Assembly: GCF_035582795.1 (NCBI RefSeq)
Contig: NC_134368.1
Span: 15,916,001-15,980,000 of the forward strand
Direction: 5' to 3'
Origin: Mycteria americana
Taxonomy: Eukaryota; Chordata; Aves; Ciconiiformes; Ciconiidae
DNA: 64,000 nucleotides
A program made the position numbers and the translations under genes. Below the pieces are notes generated by a model. It was not told where the DNA came from, did no database searches, and saw only the letters and a list, made by a program, of their open reading frames with translations. Below, piece by piece: positions 49,851 through 61,710 of this stretch; the stretch's first letter is position 1; each line of letters begins with the position of its first letter.

Positions 49851-51724
49851 ATGGCCAGGAAAATGGAATTTTTGGTGTTGGCTGGCGGCTGCTGCTGTCT
49901 CGTGGACGCCATCAGGCAGCTTTAGACTCGACTGGACTGTAAAGCTGTTGTCCATGTTTGTCATCTTGGTCTTCTTCCTGAAGAAAAGAAGCTTTCGGGT
50001 TAGTAACTGTATTAGCAAAATAGAACATCCTGTATTTTGTATGTAAATTGTGTTCTTTAGAGAACTATTATTTAGAGAGTTCTATTTGGGCATAAGATTC
50101 GCTTAATTAAATCATACATTAAATTTTGTTGCAAGAGAATCTGTCATAGAAAAGCATTACCTTGGACACTTAGGATAATTTGGACATATAAAATGACTTG
50201 GATTTCTTCTAAATAAATGAGCTAGTGTTATCATAGTTGTAGCCAAAGTGTCCTGAAATATACATTTAATAAAAAAAAGCCTGTTTTCTTATTAAGATGA
50301 CTGATGGTATTTTACAGGATTTTGCTAGCATTCTGTTCTGCATTGTTACTACAGTAAATGGTTATAGTCAAGGCCCTTTTCTTGCACATACAGATAGTAT
50401 GTGGCTAATTTTAGCAGGATTAAATCTGTAGAAATGAATTTTAGCATCTACATGAGTGTTTTGAGAACTGGGCACAGAGGGATATGTACTTCTAATGGGA
50501 CTCTCCCCCCTCCTCTCCCATTTTCTTCAGTGCCATACATCCTTGCTTTATTGCTTACAGGCCTTAAAGCTTAGAGTATGGTAATGTTAAATACTAGTCA
50601 GTATGCTTTGGATATACAGAGAGATTTTGAAAATGGTTGTAAATTGTGTGAAATGATGAAATGTGCAGCTTAAATTTAAAAGTTGATCATACATGTAATG
50701 ATAAACAACTGTATAAACATCGCTGAGCTCTAAAATCCTACTTTTGATACAGTAGTTATTTGAGAATGCCTTGCTTAACTTATTGCAAGACCACCAAGCA
50801 ATTGAATGATATGTCAGAAATGTGTATCTTTCAGATACAAATAAAGCTAGGCCTCACTCCTAGAGCCACAGAGAAGCAGACCTCCATTTCAGTAGAATAC
50901 TGTATAGTACATATATGTACCTGACTTCTTACAGTGCTAATAAATGTCGATAAATTGGAAAATTTTTCACCTATGCATTCTAAAAATAGTGATTTACTTT
51001 TAATCGGTATTTTGCATAACTTTATATGATAAGTAGTAAAAATGTTGAATAATTGAATTTTTTCTGTAGAGTGAAATAACTGTATATTTTGTAATAAAAG
51101 TAAGCTCTGAAAACCTGGTGCATGGTCTTTGCTTTTCTTAATTCTTTGCATTGACATTCCTTATTCATGTTGATGGAAAAACTTCATGGGAATTTCAGAT
51201 ACAAAAAGCATTATGACTTTGTGATTAGCTGTTATTGTGAAAGAAAATATCTTTTTAAGAAGAAATAATTGTAGATAAAATCTCTTTGGTGTGTTTGAAT
51301 AGTTTGTCTTTAATACAAAAATCAGTTCTTTTAATTATTACAATACGTTATACTTGAGTGAAGCGCTTTGGATCTCTCCCAGTCATTAGGCCTAAAATTA
51401 ATGACTGATAATTGCAGCTACATAGTTGGATCAGTAGAACAGTTAACTCTGCTTAACAGAGATAGTCAGACAAGGTAATTTTAAGCTTACATAGATATTT
51501 AAGTTTTTCACAGAGACCTAAATTTTACACACTGTATCTTCCTGATACAGTGATGCATAGTGTCTTCCAATTCTGTTTAAACTTTTCTCTTAGGAGATGA
51601 CTTATGTGGGCTCTTCAATACCAAAGCATGCCTTGATTGTTGGATGCAGTCTGTGAACTTAGTGTGTGAGAGGTGTGCGCTTTGCTGAAGTAAGGTCTTA
51701 TTTATTTGATCACATATGATGAAT

Positions 51725-51799
51725 GCATGCTGCTCATTGCACCCATTTCATTAATGGCAGCATGCTGCTCGTCACACCCATTTCATTGATAGCAGCATG
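51725..51799. repeat. 35-bp tandem repeat, 2.1 copies
   Basis: gcatgctgctc...catttcatt units begin at 51,725 and 51,760 with a few substitutions. A partial third copy (gcatg) starts at 51,795, giving a regular 35-base period. Confidence 0.85.
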
Positions 51800-52773
51800 T
51801 AATTTGCGATAAAAAAGGGAACTAAAACAGTGGAAAATAAATATTTTTCTTTGAAATGATGAACAAAGTATTAATGTGTTTGAAGTAAATGGAAATTTCA
51901 GGAGTATGGAATAATGGGAAGACACTGGCAATTCCTGTCTGACAGTGGCCACATCAGTGGTTTGTGATTTACTGCAGTGCAAAAAACCTTGTACTGGATG
52001 AATCTGGCACAGTCAGGCTGCAGAGGATGTTTCTTCCTATTTTTCTTGGTTTTAGTTGGTCTTTGTTTTTTAACCTTTATGTAAATGTGATATCCACTGT
52101 TTGGAATGCCTTTTGACTCCTGCAGATCTGTTGATCTCTGTGTCTTGAGCAGCAAGGTTCAAGATACACTAGTGTTAGTGAAAGGTGGGAATATTTCCTT
52201 TCATTAAATGCCCCACTTTTTAATGTCACTGAATTGCAGGTGTTCGGTAGAAGGAGTGAATGAGAAAGTCTGGTTTATATTCCTTCTGTTGTCCTTTTTC
52301 CATGCCCCTGTAAGTTTTTTGCTTCCAATTTTTTTCAAAAATACTAGGGCCTCTAAATTTTTTGAATTTCTCCTAATTCAGTTACCTTATTGTATTTCAA
52401 AGTATTTTCACAAACTTGTTCTGAAAGACAGTGATTGGTGATTTTAACACTCCTAGTATCTCTTACTCCATTCTTCATCTATCCTGTTCTTGTGTTTGCC
52501 ATTCAGACTCTATGTAGACTTTCAGGTCTTCCTTTAATGATATCTTTGGATTGGTCTGTGTGCTCTGCATTTGATTGTAACTTGAAAAATTGAGTATGTG
52601 TCTTTCAATTAAGTCTTCTGAAGCATGTCTCTGCTAACCCTTTAAATATCAAAACAAATCTTCAGGGGGATTGTCCCCGCCCCCACTCATACGGAGTGAA
52701 CGGACACTGGGTTGCACCACCCCTCTGTGTACATTGATGGTCTCATTTTTCTGAAGTAATCAGAAAAAGCAAA

Positions 52774-52791
52774 TTTTTTTTTTTTTTTTTT
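52774..52791. repeat. Poly(T) run
   Basis: About 18 consecutive T in the ZNF518B intron. The flanks are not duplicated, so there is no sign of a retroposed tail. Confidence 0.8.
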
Positions 52792-55649
52792 CTTCAATAC
52801 AAGAATGAAATTACAATGTACTTTTGGGCTTGTTTTATCCAAAAAAATGATGAAGTGGAACTGTTTGCATCAAAAATTTTCTTGCTAACTATTTGGTGCT
52901 CAGGAAACATTGGTGAAAAAATAGCTAGGGTGACAACAGTAGTGTCATTCATTCCCAGTGTCATTTTCTCCAGTTCATTCCCCTTCCTACTCAGGGAGGG
53001 GTGGGGAGCCAGTGAGCGGCTGTGCGGCTGCTTGGCTGCTGGCTAAGATGAACCCACTGCACATCTGAAATGCAGTTGCAGTAACTCCAACAACATTTGA
53101 AACCTGGATCTAGCAACATGGTATTTGTCACAGGTCTAAATGAAAGCTTGCTTTTGGGGTTGTATATCTATTTGTTTGCATATATAAAGCTATTTGAGTT
53201 AGGAAAGTTTAGAAGGATTACTAGCTTGTTCTTTGAATTACCTCTGTTAAATTTTTCTAGTGTCCTCTTGGACTACACAACCCAGATCTCTCTGGTAAAT
53301 AGAAGTGTTCTTAAAGTACTTGACAGTGTGTTTTGTATTTTCTTGCTCTTTAAAAGTGGTGGATCCTTTTCCATGTTGTCTCATAAGGTGAATTTTACAG
53401 TGTTAAAAAAATGTAAGAAAACTCTCCATGTTCTTAATACTGTTTTTTGTGGTCAAGGATGTTGATGGCATAAAGTGCTCTATGCTTATCTTCTGGTCAG
53501 TTCATGTGGAGTGCAGTTTCAGTATCAATGGATAGCTGTTAACAGCAAAAAAAGGCAAATATTGATCTAACTTCACCCTTTCCTTTCAAGTACAATTCTA
53601 GTTCTTTCTTAAAGCTGTATATAAATCTTCAAAGCATCTTTGGTCTGTATCTTGAGCTTATCAAGTTCTCTTATTATCTTTCTCCTGAAATGAAAGAGTG
53701 GATCTCCTGAACATAGGCCTACCATCACACTTATGTGTCAACAAGATTCACCTTCAGTCTAAGAAATGATATTAGCCGGGGAAGAATGGTCCATCTGAGA
53801 CTACCAGAAACCTTTGTTTTTCTTTCCTCTTTAGAATCTGGATAATAGAGGGCATAATGTTACCAACATTAGAATTGCTTAAAAAAAAATCTTAAGATCA
53901 TGCAACAGTAGTCATGTATACGTTCCTCCTTCCTGGGAGGCTGCCATTGATGTGTTTTTCACCTCGGGATATAGAGGTTTTCCACATAGGGATGTACAGG
54001 TGTCTGCATTGCAATGAGATGAGATTACTACAGTCCTAAGAACTACCTGCTGAGGAGTTTTACAGGTATGCAGCCATCCATCTGCTAAAGAGTGAAGAGC
54101 CTGTTATGTTGTCCCTAACCAGTTTTCTAACTTATTTTTACTGTTGTTTGAGGTTATATCAGTACACTTGCTTTTTGCAGAGCCCCATCTTTAGGGCAGC
54201 ATTCCTATAGCAGTTAGGCATATTGGCAGATGGAGCACAGGGAGATGCAAGAAAAACTTTCTGGATCAGATGCTTACTCCTGTCAAGCCATTGTGGAGAT
54301 GTACCATAGCGTAAAGTTTTCCTCATTCATGTAGGGCTATTGTAATAGGATTCTACTTAGGTGGTCTCAGCACTGTGCTTTTGGAGCCCAAATTAGGCCC
54401 TGCTTTCTGTAGATAGACTTGGAGAGGAACTGGATTTCAGGGGCAGAAGCCTTCTGGAGGATGTACTGAAATCTAAGGGAATCTAGAAATAACCTCATGA
54501 AATAGGGTCTATACGTGAATGCAGGTCTGTGCAACAGTATGTCTGTAAGTAAGAACGTTTGAGTAAGAAAGATGTTGAGTAGATTTTACTTGTTGCTGTT
54601 AGGTTTGGACTTTATCTTGTTTTATGTATGTCTCAAAAAGCTAATTTAGTTGTTTATTTTCCGAATAACAGTGATCTCAGAGTCTTGGCAAAAGGTTAAA
54701 GGCTGAGATCTTGTTCATGTTAGAAAAGAGACAGTGCTGGAACCTGTAGGGCCAAATACACTGCACAAGTTAATGTGGTGGTTTTACACTGATATTACTG
54801 TTCTCCTTCTGCCTTCCGTTGCATTGTTTGTTTTGCTTGATTGACACATTCTGTATTATCAGGATGGAGTGATTTATTTATGTGCTTGTCCACATATATA
54901 GAAGTGATTACACTGTGATATTAATAGAAGTGGAAGTAATTAATTTTGCAGCCACAGATTGTTTTGACTTCTTTACTCTGAGAACATGTGAAGTATAAAT
55001 CACACCTTGTAATGAATTAGTGTTCAAGACTCTTTGGATCTGAAACGTTGGCACTGATTAGAAAAGAACTTCCTTCTGTACTTGAGGAATTTCCATGCTA
55101 ACTTAAAAATCCTTATATTTAAAAACAAACTCATAGCTGCATGTTTCTAGTAACCATTGTAGTCACTCTCCTTTTTCCTGCTGGGATTCACAAATGAGTG
55201 GCACCTGCAATGTTTCATAGTATCTTTTCCCGAGTTAAGGGCTGTATATGAACTGAAATCATATTCTGCTGCTCAGTTCTGTTACCAAGTGTCGTTCTTG
55301 TTAGGCTTATAAATAGATTTCTTAAATGTAAAATTTTTAATGACATGGAAGAAATAGCATGAACTCTTTAGGTTTTGATGCATAGCAGATACTTTTATGA
55401 ACATTTTGAATGAGATCAAATGTTAGAGGATTATTTGATTTGGTATGTTTTGCTTAGAGTTAATAGTCGTATGTGCAGAATACAGTCAGTGGTATATTAA
55501 CAATAGACTTGCCCTCTGTAATTCAGCTGTAGTCTACTAATAGTTCCATTATTAGTTCATTTTATTTCAATGATCAGTGAATTGTAACTGACTTAATCTT
55601 CTGCTTTTTATTCTTTAGTGCTGCAAGTTGATTGAATAAAATTGAGAAC

Positions 55650-55679
55650 ATGGAATATAACATGGATGCAGTTCCTTGA
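55650..55679 (+). promoter_or_regulatory. uORF of nine codons in the ZNF518B leader
   Basis: ATG at 55,650 in strong context (A at -3, G at +4) opens a nine-codon frame ending TGA at 55,677-55,679. Its fifth codon is a second ATG (55,662), also with A at -3 and G at +4. The main ATG begins 148 bases later, so reinitiation is feasible. Such a uORF would be expected to lower and condition translation of the main frame. This is inferred from context only. Confidence 0.6.
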
Positions 55680-55724
55680 GCGCTGTTTCTTCCAAAGTGT
55701 ATATTCTGCAGATTGTTAGCCTGA

Positions 55725-55736
55725 ATGATTGATTGA
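55725..55736 (+). promoter_or_regulatory. Minimal uORF (three codons)
   Basis: ATG at 55,725 is followed by two codons and TGA (55,734-55,736). Context is weak, with T at -3. It lies between the stronger uORF and the main start. Confidence 0.4.
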
Positions 55737-55826
55737 TAAGCAGCATACACAAGACTAATATCAAGAAAACATTCTGTCTGTTGCTGCTGTGTTTGACAAA
55801 ACTGGTGCAGAGTCACGTCTTCTGAA

Positions 55827-58800
55827 ATGCAGTTGAAAAAAATGAGGGAAATTTTACCAAGATTGTACCCTGGCCAAGTTAATGATAAAAATAATTCCTT
55901 AACTACATCCCCAAAGCAATCTTCTGAGGATAAAACAAATCCGTCAAAAGGGGATGATGACCAAAACTGCTGCTACCAAGGGACTGAGGCTGAGAATAAT
56001 AAGTTGTCACTGATAAGCTGTATAAAATGCAGAAGTGTTCAGAAAATTTCAATGCAAGATATAGAAAAGCATAAGAAGCTTGGGTGGACTGAAGACAAAA
56101 ATTTCATCTGCAAGAAGTGCAGTCATATTACACCACCAGCTTTCCATTTTGTTCCTGAGGGTGCCAATGCTGTAGACTTTGAAAAACGTGAAAAAAAATC
56201 CCCAAGTAAAACCCAGAAAACATTTAAAGTTAAAAACTTTCTGCCAGGTAAATACTACTGTGATAAATGTAGATTTTCAACAAAGGATCCTTTGCAGTAT
56301 AAAAAGCATGTAGGTCAACACGAAGAAATTAAATTTATTTGTTCCCACTGTAGTTATGTATCCTACACCAAAGGAGAATTCCAGAGGCATTTGGTGAAAC
56401 ACACTGGAACTTTTCCGTATCAGTGTGAATACTGTGAATACGGTGCTGTTAGACATGATTATATAGTAAAACATACGAGAAGAGTACATGAAACACCCAC
56501 AAAACGGCTTTCAAATACTATCATAAACCACAAGCAAAAGAAGCCGAGTCAAAGCACTTTATTTGGAAAGCAGAAATACGGTAAAATTCCTTTTCAGAAT
56601 GAACTTTCAAATTCGTCTTCAAATATGGTTTGTGAGATTCCAGATAAAGTAACTAAAACAGTCTTTTCGTCTCATGAGGTAGAATGTAGCGTAAACACAG
56701 CATCAGTCCAGGATAAAACAATATTGGAGCCATCTGAAATAAGCGTATGTGAGAATCAAAGTGTTGAAGTTGAGGTTTATTCTCCAAAAATGGAGCCTTT
56801 ACAACCTGGGATGCCTTTAACAGTAATTGCACCGTCTGAACTTGTAGTTCCTTCTAACTGTTTAGCTCAGATAGTAGAGATTAAAATAGTGAATGGAGCA
56901 CAACAGCTGGTTCTTAAACTAATTCCTATGAAAGAAGCAATTTACAAACCTGTGAACAGTGCTGAAGAGGAACTTGAGAATCAAGGTATAGAAGGATCTG
57001 CGGAAGGAAAAAAAACATCTTCTGTATCTCAAAATGAGTTACTAACCATGGAAGTGAATGTAGACAAATTATCCAGTGTTAGCAACCAGCTTAATTTGGA
57101 TAGTCCATATGACAAGAATTCTGAATGTTTTTCTGATTCTCAACTCTCAGATTGTAACTCTGTATCTATACAGAGGGAAGATGCATCAAAATTATGCTTT
57201 CATTTGGTGAAAGGTATTGATGTCCATTCAGGTGTTATAGAACTTTGTTCTCCATCTCTGGTGATGAATAGTACTGAAAAAAAAAGTGATCTTAAATCCT
57301 CAAGGTGGGAAGTAGATGGAAAAAATAACTTACATTATGACTTGTATTGTTATGAAGAAGGTATGGATATACCCCCTCCAAAATATGCTGCTATTTCTGA
57401 AGAGAAAAGTTCCAAGAACATTTCAGTGGAGGCTGCTCAGGAGGGCAAAAATTCCTCCTCTTCTGCAGTCCTTAAACAAAAGGATACATTGCCTCTAAAG
57501 AGGGATGACAAAGAATGTAGGAGTCTGCCAGTCAGCTCTACAGAAATACATTTAGCTGGTAAGGGTTTTGTTAAAAAATCTGTTACATCTTCTGAAGCAG
57601 GAAAAAACTTTCATGTCACTAAAACTCCACCTTGCGAGGACGTGACTTTTGGCTTTAGCAAAGTAAAGAGAGCTGAAACCATAAGTCAAAAGAACAATCT
57701 CCTTCTGGAGTCATTAGAACTACAGAAGATGGAAAATAAGGACAACCCTTTTGAGGGACCCGTTATTTCGTCTGTATTTTCTCTTAGCTCTGGGGCTGAA
57801 AATGTTCCAGAGGGTGTCAGATGGGATGACACAACATGCAATAAGAAGTCAGCAACACTGCTGTGTAGAAAGATTGCTCAGCTCATGTCTGCTGCTGAAT
57901 CTAACATGAAATCCATGCCTTTGAGATGTCAAGCTTCTAGTAAAAAGGTGCTTTTCCCTCAAGAAAATTCAGCAAGCTGTGAGAGAGTTGTTCCTGCCAT
58001 TGAAGTGGAACAGTCTGCATCTTTGCCTCAAGTGCATGGTGGAAGCAGTGTGATTAGTAGCGAAGAACACAGTAAAGATCAGTTGCTTACATTTGCAAGA
58101 ACATCTAAAAGCAGGGTAACTAAAAATTCCCATGTTGCTACTCCAGTGTTTATCCCCAAAGGGACAATGCTGAGAGTGCTGAATGCTACTAGCAGTCAAA
58201 AATCAAATGGAATAGAAAACAGGAGTGAAACATCAGCTCCTTCTTTGTATTGCAATGAAATGTTTCTGCCTCGCCCGGTTCCTGTTAGTGTTTCTGAGAC
58301 GTTTAGTAGTAATTTGCCGTGTTTCCCTAATCAGAGTGAACCGAATGCTCAGTCCCAAAGTATATCACTCAGGCAAAGACCAAAGCGAGAGGCAAGTGTT
58401 AAAAATAATAGCAAACAAACTGGTGTACCATTTCAGAAAAGCAGTGATGTGAGCAAGCAAAGCAAACCTTACTCAAAGAGTCAACTACGTCCCAAAAATA
58501 AGGTGAAACAAGCAAGCTTCAGGGAACTTCCTAAGAGGAAGACAAGAACTCCGTCGGAAACCAGTTCCAGTTCTGACATGTCGTATCTGTTGACAGCAAG
58601 ACGTCTTCGGCTTGTCCCTCTGAGAATGAATCAGCTGATAAAATGTCCTCGTCGTAACCAGCCAGTCGTGGTACTAAACCATCCTGATGTTGACTCACCA
58701 GAGATAATGAATGTCATGAAGACTATCAACAAGTACAAAGGTCAAGTCCTGAAAGTAGTTCTATCAGAAAGGACAAGTAGTTGTCTTGGTGTCAAACGTT

Positions 58801-59069
58801 ACCGAAAGCGTCTTACTCTTCAAAATGTTGAGACAGGAAACCAAGCAAAAAAGCAGAGTATGCTAAAAATGAAACTAAAAAAGACCCATAAAAACAACTA
58901 CCAGGTAGTGGAAACTTCACCAGCTGAAACACTTCAGTGTATGTTTAAGTGTTGGTTTTGTGGAAGAGTATATATGGACCAAGAAGAATGGATAAGTCAT
59001 GGACAGAGGCACTTGATAGAGGCAACCAAGGGTTGGGATGTTCTTTCTCTTCCAGCAAAAAAGCATTAA
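55827..59069 (+). CDS. ZNF518B: Zinc finger protein 518B, complete single-exon coding sequence
   Basis: ZNF518B is a nuclear C2H2 zinc-finger protein. In mammals it has been reported to associate with the histone methyltransferases G9a/GLP and PRC2. The frame encodes 1,080 residues; as I recall, human ZNF518B has about 1,074. Three C2H2 fingers are clustered near the N terminus: C145/C148/H161/H165, C172/C175/H188/H192 and C200/C203/H216/H221. A lone finger lies at the C terminus (C1042/C1045/H1058/H1062). Before the cluster, a CX2C pair at C65/C68 and another at C95/C98 could bind a further zinc. The long middle is low-complexity and Ser/Lys-rich. It contains islands that I recognise as conserved with human: about 321-367, P645-W666, H769-N786 and L937-T983. 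The first ATG (G at -3) is used here. M6 at 55,842 (A at -3) aligns with the human initiator and may be the true start, giving 1,075 residues. The frame is intact, with no sign of being a pseudogene. I am sure it is ZNF518B and not the paralogue ZNF518A, because of the blocks around the fingers and the C-terminal finger. Confidence 0.96.
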   Translation: MQLKKMREILPRLYPGQVNDKNNSLTTSPKQSSEDKTNPSKGDDDQNCCYQGTEAENNKLSLISCIKCRSVQKISMQDIEKHKKLGWTEDKNFICKKCSHITPPAFHFVPEGANAVDFEKREKKSPSKTQKTFKVKNFLPGKYYCDKCRFSTKDPLQYKKHVGQHEEIKFICSHCSYVSYTKGEFQRHLVKHTGTFPYQCEYCEYGAVRHDYIVKHTRRVHETPTKRLSNTIINHKQKKPSQSTLFGKQKYGKIPFQNELSNSSSNMVCEIPDKVTKTVFSSHEVECSVNTASVQDKTILEPSEISVCENQSVEVEVYSPKMEPLQPGMPLTVIAPSELVVPSNCLAQIVEIKIVNGAQQLVLKLIPMKEAIYKPVNSAEEELENQGIEGSAEGKKTSSVSQNELLTMEVNVDKLSSVSNQLNLDSPYDKNSECFSDSQLSDCNSVSIQREDASKLCFHLVKGIDVHSGVIELCSPSLVMNSTEKKSDLKSSRWEVDGKNNLHYDLYCYEEGMDIPPPKYAAISEEKSSKNISVEAAQEGKNSSSSAVLKQKDTLPLKRDDKECRSLPVSSTEIHLAGKGFVKKSVTSSEAGKNFHVTKTPPCEDVTFGFSKVKRAETISQKNNLLLESLELQKMENKDNPFEGPVISSVFSLSSGAENVPEGVRWDDTTCNKKSATLLCRKIAQLMSAAESNMKSMPLRCQASSKKVLFPQENSASCERVVPAIEVEQSASLPQVHGGSSVISSEEHSKDQLLTFARTSKSRVTKNSHVATPVFIPKGTMLRVLNATSSQKSNGIENRSETSAPSLYCNEMFLPRPVPVSVSETFSSNLPCFPNQSEPNAQSQSISLRQRPKREASVKNNSKQTGVPFQKSSDVSKQSKPYSKSQLRPKNKVKQASFRELPKRKTRTPSETSSSSDMSYLLTARRLRLVPLRMNQLIKCPRRNQPVVVLNHPDVDSPEIMNVMKTINKYKGQVLKVVLSERTSSCLGVKRYRKRLTLQNVETGNQAKKQSMLKMKLKKTHKNNYQVVETSPAETLQCMFKCWFCGRVYMDQEEWISHGQRHLIEATKGWDVLSLPAKKH

Positions 59070-61710
59070 TTGAGAGACTAGGGGGGGTTCCCCTCTTATT
59101 TTTAATGAGTGCCACTAACTTGCTTGGAAAGTAAGATTGAAAGAACTGCTTTATTTTGCCAGAAGGTCTCTACTGTTAGCAAAGTGGGAGAAGGGAGCAG
59201 AGTTACAGAGATACAGAGAAGCTGATGATGAGGATTAAGCACTACTTTGCACTCTCATGTTTGAAATTTGTATTGGAGGTCAACTTCATCTGTTCCATAG
59301 GAGAAATTTGAAAAAGATTTGCTATGCAAGCATTTTTCTAGTTACCATTCTCTGTGCTAGGATACTGTGCTGTAACTGGTTTGTGCTAGGTCTGTATGGA
59401 TTAAAATCTTAGATGATGACATCTTTGTAAATTTAACAGGGTTTAGTTTGCTTTATTACAGCATGGTGTTTCAGAGATCAAGCATACGTGTACTGAAAAA
59501 CACCTTTGATCCTCTGTGGGCAGCAAGTATATATCACAAGTTTTAGTGGCAAATTAAGCACCATGCATAAAAAGTAAAACTTAAACACAAGTACTCTCTT
59601 TCAGTGAAACAAAACCACTTCTGCTGACTTCGGAGGAGATACAAGGGTGTAAATGAAGAATCTGTGGGATCAGAGTTACTCCCACTAGGTCAGATAGCAC
59701 TAAAAAGTTAATTTTGTTTAGTACTTAGTCTTTATCTAGCCTGTATTGTGTAGATGTGAGAAAGAGAGCAGAACACTATCAGCTTGCTGTACCATCTTTG
59801 TTCTGAGCAGGCAGAGCTGGAGATACCATCAGGCTTGGACCGATAGGAGAGAGAAGCTTTTCTCTATATGGTCTCAAGGCTGTTCTGAAATCTAAGGAAG
59901 TAATAGCCAAACATAAACCCTCTTACCACCATGCATCCATAGCTTGATGGAAACACATTTTCAGAATTGGGCATTTGGTTAGAACTCTAGTTGGTGTGTT
60001 AATGCTTATTAACAGGGGAGACTTGCTGAAGATGAAGACTTCTCAAAATGAAAAACCATGTTGCACAGCTTTTACATTGACAGCGTTGAACCAGATTTTC
60101 AGTGCAATCTTTCATCTTTCATCCTTCTTAGTCTTAAGAATTTAGATGTTGTTAGAATATATTTTTTGTAGGTCTCAATTCATACAAGCATGTGCCTAGT
60201 TACATATATATGTCTAACATGTATCTACTGACTTCAGTACAGTGTAAACATTGTTCTGTTGCTTAAACGCTTTCCTAAATCAGGGCCAAATTTCAAGTTT
60301 TTAGTGAAGAAGAGGGATGGATGATACTGAAGTCTAATGTTTCTGTACATGAACAATAGATGTTTTCTTCATCTTGTCAATTTTAAATCATTTTAAAATC
60401 ATATAGAATGAACTATATTGAAGCACATATTTACAATTAAAATCACTTCTTACATTTTTACAGGTAAGAAAATCAATACTGACTCTAATGCTGGATGTGT
60501 GTTCTATGTTTGAACTGGGACTACGCTTGAAAAATTGGTAGTTCCTAACTCTTTTCACTGTTGGTGCATTTTTGTAAACAGTTTAAGCTGGAAATATTTT
60601 TTTTATATACTCCAGCAGATTAGACATTGTTTTGATAAAGTATGTATCGTATCTGTATTGAAATGTAAATATTTTAAAACTATGTCTGACTGAGGCTTAT
60701 TTTCAAAACCAGTTAAAACATTGCTTTCCAGTCATTTTGCAATACAGTGTTAAAATCCTTCAGAGAGTTGGTGCTTTAAGTCAGATCTTTTTCATCGTGT
60801 ACACATGGAAAATTTTTGTATCATTTGTATCAGACTAACCTGTTCCACAGAACAAACTTCCTTTTGTCTGTTTTGTCAATAATAATGAAATGACAGTTCT
60901 CATTTTGTATTCAAATGGAATTATATTTTTTTAGATGGGTACACTAGAGGGTTTTTTCACTTCATATACTTTGATGCCAAACCTAACAGTACTATTTGCA
61001 TTTTCGATTGTGAAAATAGTTTCCACTTTAAAATTCTGGCATATCACATATAATAAATGATGAAATTGTTAACTTAAGAAAAAACATGGTTAAAATTCCT
61101 CCTTTGTTTTAACTTCTTCAGTCCAGGTTACTGTTTGAATTAGTTTTGTTTCTGTAGAAGCTGCTAAATAAATAGTTTTGAATTTGCTTTGTAAGAGTTG
61201 TCACTGGCAAAATTAGAACATTCCTCATGAAAGCTGTACTGGGCAGGCGGGGAAGTGTTGCTGCTCAGCATCATAAACTCTAGGTGGTTTAAGTATACTA
61301 CTAATGCTTGTCTTTTGTAAGCAAGTTTACTGTTGTAGTAAACATCTGCAAAGCTTTGTATGTTACTGCCATAATCTGCCATTTAAATTGTTAAGCTGTG
61401 TGTTTTTCATGGGTTTAATTTAGAACATTTTCTTTTGTTTTAACATGAAAACTTCTTGTAAGTTAAATTGTATGGTGGCTATGAAACTCTTAAAGCAGAT
61501 TACGTCATGCCTCTTTTCCTTTTTATGAGTTCTGCCAAATTCTACTTAGCAGCTTCTGCTTTGTTAATTTTCATTATTATTAGATAATGTCATGCCAGAA
61601 TAACTTCCTTCAAGTTTAGTAGTCTCAATGGTTTGAGAGAAATAATTATAATGAATGTTCTCTGGCATTTTGATGCAGCATTGAGAAATAAAAAGGTTGC
61701 AAGGAAATAA
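59070..61710 (+). other. ZNF518B: ZNF518B 3' UTR (end uncertain)
   Basis: AT-rich sequence after the stop codon without further coding potential. Canonical AATAAA signals occur at 61,052, 61,167, 61,687 and 61,987. The signal at 61,167 has a GT-rich region right behind it, as does the one at 61,687. I place the end after the third signal, but alternative polyadenylation is likely. A Pumilio-type element tgtaaata lies at 60,664-60,671, and ATTTA motifs are frequent. Confidence 0.6.

Larger units (their letters stand above)
49296..55618 (+). other. ZNF518B: ZNF518B first intron
   Basis: The intron is bounded by the gtaagt donor at 49,296 and a pyrimidine-tract acceptor ending ttttattctttag at 55,618. 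The first 550 bases are still CpG island and the rest is AT-rich. It holds a 35-bp tandem repeat (51,725-51,799) and an 18-T run near 52,774. I see no coding exon in it. An extra untranslated exon cannot be excluded. Confidence 0.55.
55619..55826 (+). other. ZNF518B: ZNF518B 5' UTR portion of the coding exon
   Basis: This runs from the predicted acceptor (ttctttag, 55,611-55,618) to the first in-frame ATG. It contains at least two short upstream open reading frames with their own stops, annotated separately. Confidence 0.6.

Noticed and set aside
49512-49942. Plus-strand frames of about 130 codons after the first exon
   Set aside because: Same compositional effect; no domain and no relation to the downstream coding frame.
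57969-58199. Minus-strand frame inside ZNF518B
   Set aside because: Shadow of the real coding sequence on the other strand.
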